Shown piece after piece: positions 60,257 to 64,000 of a DNA stretch of 64,000 bases. The notes beneath the pieces are model-generated. The model was given only the letters and a program-made list of their open reading frames with translations. It did no database searches and was not told the origin of the DNA. The translations under genes were made by a program, and so were the position numbers. Source of the DNA: Deinococcus koreensis (GTDB lineage Bacteria > Deinococcota > Deinococci > Deinococcales > Deinococcaceae); assembly GCF_002901445.1 (NCBI RefSeq), contig NZ_PPPD01000002.1:124001-188000 (forward strand), given 5' to 3'. The stretch's first letter is position 1. Every line of letters begins with the position of its first letter.

Positions 60257-62683
60257 GTGGAGAACCGCGTCGCGTCGTCACGAGTGGACGGCAGCAGGCT
60301 GTCGGCCACGCCTGTTCCGCTGATCGGGCGGGACACGGACGTCCGGGCCCTCGCGCACCTCCTGGGTGAACCCGCCGCCCGGCTGGTGACCGTCACGGGG
60401 CCCGGTGGCGTTGGCAAGTCCAGCCTCGCCGCACACGTCACACGAATCCTGTCCGCTTCATACAGGGACGGGGTATGCGCGGCATTCCTCGCCGCCCTTC
60501 GCCCGGACATGCTCATCGAGTCCGCTGTCGCGCGGGAACTGGGCCTGCGGGACTCGACGTCCCGTGACGTCCTGTCCCGGGTGCTGACCCGGCTGGAGGG
60601 CGCACACCTGCTGCTGCTGCTCGACAATGCCGAACATCTTCCCCAGACGGCGGCCTTCGTCTGTGCGCTGCTGGAGGGAGCGCAGGGCGTCCGGGTGCTC
60701 GTGACGAGCCGCGTTCCCCTGAGGCTGTCCCGTGAACGGGAGTTCGTCCTGGGGGCGCTTCCCGTGCCCAGGCGGGACAGCCCCCTTCGGGAGGTGCAGG
60801 CCTCGGCCAGCGTGCAGCTGTTCCAGCAGCGCGCCAGGGCGGTTCAGCGAGACTTTGAGCTTCGCCCGGACAACGCCCAGGCGGTCGCGGAAATCTGCGT
60901 CCGGCTGGACGGCCTGCCGCTGGCGATTGAGCTTGCGGCCGCCCGGATCCGAGTGTTGCCCCCCGTCACGCTGCTCAGCCACCTGCACCCCGCGCTCGAA
61001 CTGCTGACCGGAGGCCCCAGCGACCGCCCTGAACGGCAGCGCTCCCTGCGGGCCACCCTGGCCTGGAGTGAGCAGCTCCTGACCCCCGAGCAGCGACAGC
61101 TGCTGTGGACACTCGGCGTGTTCGTCGGCGGCGCCAGCCTCGCAGACTTCTCGGCCGTCGCGGGGCTGCCGGAGCCCCTGGCCCTCGATCAGCTCGACCT
61201 GCTGGCGCGGCACAGCCTGATCCGGATGCAACCGGCCCCGGACGGCGAGGAGCGCTTCGACCTGCTGGCACTCATCCGTGAGTTCGCGCTGGAACGGCTC
61301 GTGCAGGAGGGTAAAGATCACGGTGTCCGCCAGCGCCACGCGCACCACTTCCTGGAGGTCGCGCTGCGGGCCGACGCCGAGCTCTGGGGAGCCCGGCAGC
61401 GTGAAGCCCTCGCCTCGCTGGAGCGCGAGCACAGCAACCTGCGCGCGGCCTTGGGCTGGGCACTTCAGCACGACCCTCCCCTGGCACTCGACCTCGTGGC
61501 CGCGCTGGGGAACTTCTGGAGCGTCCATGGGCACTTCACCGAAGGCCGCCACTGGCTGGAGCGCGCCCTGGGAGGCGAGGGAAGCGCGGCATCACGCGTA
61601 CGTGCCCTGAGCGCGGCGGGCGAGATTGCCCGGATGCAGGGTGACCATGGGCAGGCCGAGCGACTGCTGAGCGCCAGCCTGACCCTGGCGCGCGAACAGG
61701 GTGACACCAGCGGGATGGCCGCCGCGCTCAACCTGCTGGGTGTCCTGGCCCACAACGCGGCCAGGCCGGATGAGGCGCGGGTTCTGCTGAGCGAGGCGTT
61801 GCCGCTCTGGGAGGCCGGACGGCGGGATCTGGGCCGGACGTCGCCCCTGTTCAACCTGGGCCGGCTCTCGCTGTACTGGGGTGAGGCGCACGACGCCGTC
61901 GAACCCCTGAGCCGCGCGCTGGACTTCTGGCGTGGGGTCGGCAACACGCACGGCGTGGCGTACGCCCTGTACAGCCTGGGTCGGGCCCTGATGGAACTCG
62001 GGGACACGGCGCGGGCGCGGCAGCTGCTCCGTGAGAGTCTCGACCTGCGGCGTGCCATTGGCGATGAGCGCGGCATCATCGCGTCGCAGACAGCCCTCGG
62101 CCTGAACGCAGTCACGAGCGGCGAATTTGAGGCCGCCCAACCGCTCCTGTCCGAGGCGCTGACGCGCTCGGTGCGGCTCGGCCACCGCCGCAACATTGCC
62201 GAGTGCCTGGAGGACTATGCCGCCTACGCCGCGCGGGTCGGAAGCGCGGCGCAGGCTGTGCGGTGGTGTGCCGCCGCGCAGCACCTGCGGGGCATGATCG
62301 GGGCACCGGCCGCCCCGCTCGACGAGCGGCAGGTTGACGCCACCCTGCGCCACGCGAGGATGAGCCTCAGTGCCGCCGCCTACGACCGCGAGCGGCGGGC
62401 CGGAACGCTGCTCGGCCTGGACGCTGCCGTCCAGGAGGCGCAGGCGCTCCGCGCGATCAGCACCACTGGAGAGCCTCCGGGCAACGCCGCGTTCAGGCTT
62501 TCCCCCCGTGAACTCCAGATGCTGCACTTTCTCGCCCAGGGGCGCAGCAACCGGGAGATCGCCCAGACGCTCGGGCTGAGTGAGAAGACCGTGGCACGGC
62601 ACGTCGAGAACGTCTTCGGCAAACTGGACGTCCACTCCCGGGCCTCCGCCGTGGCGATCGCCATCCGCGAAGGTCTGGCCTGA
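60257..62683 (+). CDS. Large ATPase-TPR-LuxR transcriptional regulator
   Basis: 808 residues, STAND-like architecture. P-loop GPGGVGKS (48-55), Walker B LLLLLDNAEHL, sensor VRVLVTSRVPLRLSRERE and GLPLAIELAAARIRVL in the NTPase part (to about 340). Central TPR-like repeats (430-690; VAYALYSLGRALMELGD). C-terminal LuxR helix-turn-helix LSPRELQMLHFLAQGRSNREIAQTLGLSEKTVARHV. It would respond to a ligand or partner through ATP-dependent assembly. GTG 60257 follows the -10 box at 60234. Probably regulates neighbours through the motif shared by both flanking gaps. Confidence 0.92.
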   Translation: MENRVASSRVDGSRLSATPVPLIGRDTDVRALAHLLGEPAARLVTVTGPGGVGKSSLAAHVTRILSASYRDGVCAAFLAALRPDMLIESAVARELGLRDSTSRDVLSRVLTRLEGAHLLLLLDNAEHLPQTAAFVCALLEGAQGVRVLVTSRVPLRLSREREFVLGALPVPRRDSPLREVQASASVQLFQQRARAVQRDFELRPDNAQAVAEICVRLDGLPLAIELAAARIRVLPPVTLLSHLHPALELLTGGPSDRPERQRSLRATLAWSEQLLTPEQRQLLWTLGVFVGGASLADFSAVAGLPEPLALDQLDLLARHSLIRMQPAPDGEERFDLLALIREFALERLVQEGKDHGVRQRHAHHFLEVALRADAELWGARQREALASLEREHSNLRAALGWALQHDPPLALDLVAALGNFWSVHGHFTEGRHWLERALGGEGSAASRVRALSAAGEIARMQGDHGQAERLLSASLTLAREQGDTSGMAAALNLLGVLAHNAARPDEARVLLSEALPLWEAGRRDLGRTSPLFNLGRLSLYWGEAHDAVEPLSRALDFWRGVGNTHGVAYALYSLGRALMELGDTARARQLLRESLDLRRAIGDERGIIASQTALGLNAVTSGEFEAAQPLLSEALTRSVRLGHRRNIAECLEDYAAYAARVGSAAQAVRWCAAAQHLRGMIGAPAAPLDERQVDATLRHARMSLSAAAYDRERRAGTLLGLDAAVQEAQALRAISTTGEPPGNAAFRLSPRELQMLHFLAQGRSNREIAQTLGLSEKTVARHVENVFGKLDVHSRASAVAIAIREGLA

Positions 62684-62704
62684 GCGGGACGCATGGCATG
62701 GGTC

Positions 62705-62718
62705 ATTCACCCGATGCG
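62705..62718 (+). promoter_or_regulatory. Second copy of the ATTCACCCGATGCG motif
   Basis: Exact 14-base match to the minus strand at 60171-60184. It lies between the ATPase-LuxR stop and the rhodanese-like start (62 bases before that ATG). Confidence 0.4.
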
Positions 62719-62780
62719 CCGCGCGCTCCACCCCCGGCACACTGAAAGGGGAGGAACCGAGGGTGAGGGAGGGGCATGAC

Positions 62781-64000
62781 ATGAGCGAGGCTGCCGAACC
62801 GACACGCAGAGCCCGGGGACATCCCATCGAGGCCAGCACCTGGTGGGGGGCGCGCGGCGCCTGGCCTGAGGTGTCCACCGCCCAGGTGCACACGCTGCTC
62901 GCCGAGGGCTCTGCCCTGGTGCTCGATGCACGGCCCCAGCTGGAATGGGCGATCAGCCATCTTCCGGATGCCATAACCGTCGGGCCGAAGCCGGGCGTGG
63001 CCATGAGCGACTACGTCGGTGATGTGCGGGGCATCGCGCGGCTGGCCCATGGAGACTGGTCGGTGCCGCTGCTGATCTACTGCAACGGCCCCTACTGCCG
63101 CAAAACCACCCGCCTCGCCGCCGAGCTTGAGAACGCAGGTTTCACGGATATCCGCTGCTATCACCTGGGTGCGCCCGTCTGGCGGGCGCTGGGGGGTCTG
63201 ATGGTCACCGAGAGAGAAGGGGCGGTCTACATCTTCCAGCAGGATCAAAGTGCGTGCTGGGTGGATGCCAGAAGTCGCGCTGGCGGCCTGCCCGCCCATG
63301 TGCCGTGCGCCGTGCGCCTCCCTCCAGGCAGCGTGACCGCCGCCAAGAATGACGGCCGGCTGCCCATGCAGGATCACAACACCCGAATGGTCGTCTTCGG
63401 CGACACCATCCATGAGGCCAGGAGCGTCGCGCAGGAACTCATCTCGCACGCCTTTCACAACGTCACGTACTTCAACGGCCCGGCCCGACTCCTGTCCACG
63501 ACCCTTCAGGCGGCGGGCCCGGGGAGGCGTCACCACATCCAGACCCACCGTCGTCGATCGGCCGAAGTCACGTCCTCACCGTCCGGTGAGACATCAAGAG
63601 AAAATACAAGTTCCGCAAAGCTGTTCGCCCTCGGTATCCTGGTTCTGCTGACCCCCGCGTCGGCCCACAGGGCCTGCCTCTCGGCCGCGTCTTCCCCAAT
63701 GCCCGACTTCGCGGCGTTCACGGTTCAGGCGTGGTCATCTCCCCTGGCGGCGGCCAGCCGGCATGACCACGCGGCGACGTCGTTCTCCTCCCCCAAAAGA
63801 CCTTCCCTGCTCCTTCGCGCGGTCTACGGCGTGCGCCTCACACCCCAGATCCCAGGACTCCAGCCGGTGTCCCAGCACTTCGCCTGGGGGCCCTTGGATC
63901 AGGCAGGGGGGCAGAGCGCAGGAGTTTCCCAGGCACTGAACACGGTGGAGCACCTGCGAGAGGAGCGCCAGCCAGAACGTCCGGCTGTCCTCTCCGCTGG
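62781..64000 (+). CDS. Rhodanese-domain protein (3' end outside window)
   Basis: Frame open to the window edge (406 codons seen). ATG 62781 follows AGGGAGGGG at normal distance. Residues 30-150 form a rhodanese domain: STAQVHTLLAEGSALVLDAR, ISHLPDA, and the loop CNGPYCR with probable catalytic Cys101. A second, Cys-lacking rhodanese-like segment starts at ACWVDARSRAGGLPAHVPCAV (about 155-250), as in two-domain sulfurtransferases. From about residue 255 the sequence turns low-complexity, with a hydrophobic stretch LFALGILVLLTPASA and no recognised domain; local GC drops at 63590-63620. Function: sulfur transfer or redox sensing; unproven. Confidence 0.75.
   Translation, partial: MSEAAEPTRRARGHPIEASTWWGARGAWPEVSTAQVHTLLAEGSALVLDARPQLEWAISHLPDAITVGPKPGVAMSDYVGDVRGIARLAHGDWSVPLLIYCNGPYCRKTTRLAAELENAGFTDIRCYHLGAPVWRALGGLMVTEREGAVYIFQQDQSACWVDARSRAGGLPAHVPCAVRLPPGSVTAAKNDGRLPMQDHNTRMVVFGDTIHEARSVAQELISHAFHNVTYFNGPARLLSTTLQAAGPGRRHHIQTHRRRSAEVTSSPSGETSRENTSSAKLFALGILVLLTPASAHRACLSAASSPMPDFAAFTVQAWSSPLAAASRHDHAATSFSSPKRPSLLLRAVYGVRLTPQIPGLQPVSQHFAWGPLDQAGGQSAGVSQALNTVEHLREERQPERPAVLSA

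Noticed and set aside
62703..63548. Minus-strand open frame of 281 codons opposite the rhodanese gene
   Set aside because: The plus strand carries the rhodanese motifs and a good ribosome site; the minus translation has no recognisable fold.

Overview
The window is very GC-rich (third codon positions almost all G or C), has densely overlapping genes with many GTG and TTG starts, and shows several genes whose -10 box lies 8-9 bases before the start codon (leaderless messages). With its gene content (glpSTPQUV-type glycerol importer, many GGDEF proteins, TolC-type efflux), this points to a Deinococcus-like chromosome. That assignment is an inference; no rRNA or other marker gene is present.

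Layout. 1-602: 5' part of a glycolate oxidase Fe-S subunit. 1282-6795: a polyol/sugar catabolic operon (DeoR regulator, zinc dehydrogenase, binding protein, two permeases, no ATPase), facing an SDR reductase at 6817-7572. 7712-9814: a membrane GGDEF protein fused in frame to a complete class I terpene synthase domain, the most striking object in the window, surrounded by oxidoreductases (9944-13097). 13236-14864: TPR-GGDEF protein, then a lipoprotein. 15979-24765: a two-component system divergent from a MacAB-type efflux operon with two TolC-family genes. 24822-36840: an AlsK-like ROK kinase divergent from a ROK repressor and a very compact FrcBCA-like sugar operon. That operon carries D-lyxose/mannose isomerase, an FGGY kinase, two phosphofructokinase-type and one further PfkB-type kinase, and two unrelated aldolases. 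36857-37408: VOC protein. 37451-47147: glpD, glpK and the glycerol ABC transporter glpSTPQUV, facing a SorC-family regulator (47549-48592). 48779-57903: an RND efflux operon with two TolC-family genes and a divergent NarL-type two-component system. 58130-59525: an IS701-like insertion sequence. 59560-64000: a YcnI/DUF1775 protein, a large ATPase-LuxR regulator and a rhodanese-like protein cut by the window edge.

How it works together. The catabolic loci feed lower glycolysis: polyols through dehydrogenases, fructose or mannose through isomerase, kinases and aldolases, and glycerol through GlpK and GlpD. All three transporter binding-protein genes are followed directly by a strong RNA hairpin without a U-tract, which would favour binding-protein mRNA over downstream cistrons. 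GAAC-N4-GTTC operators overlap the promoters of both glpD and the glp transporter operon and probably bind the SorC regulator next door. Both efflux operons encode one long and one short TolC-family protein and lie divergent from their own two-component system.
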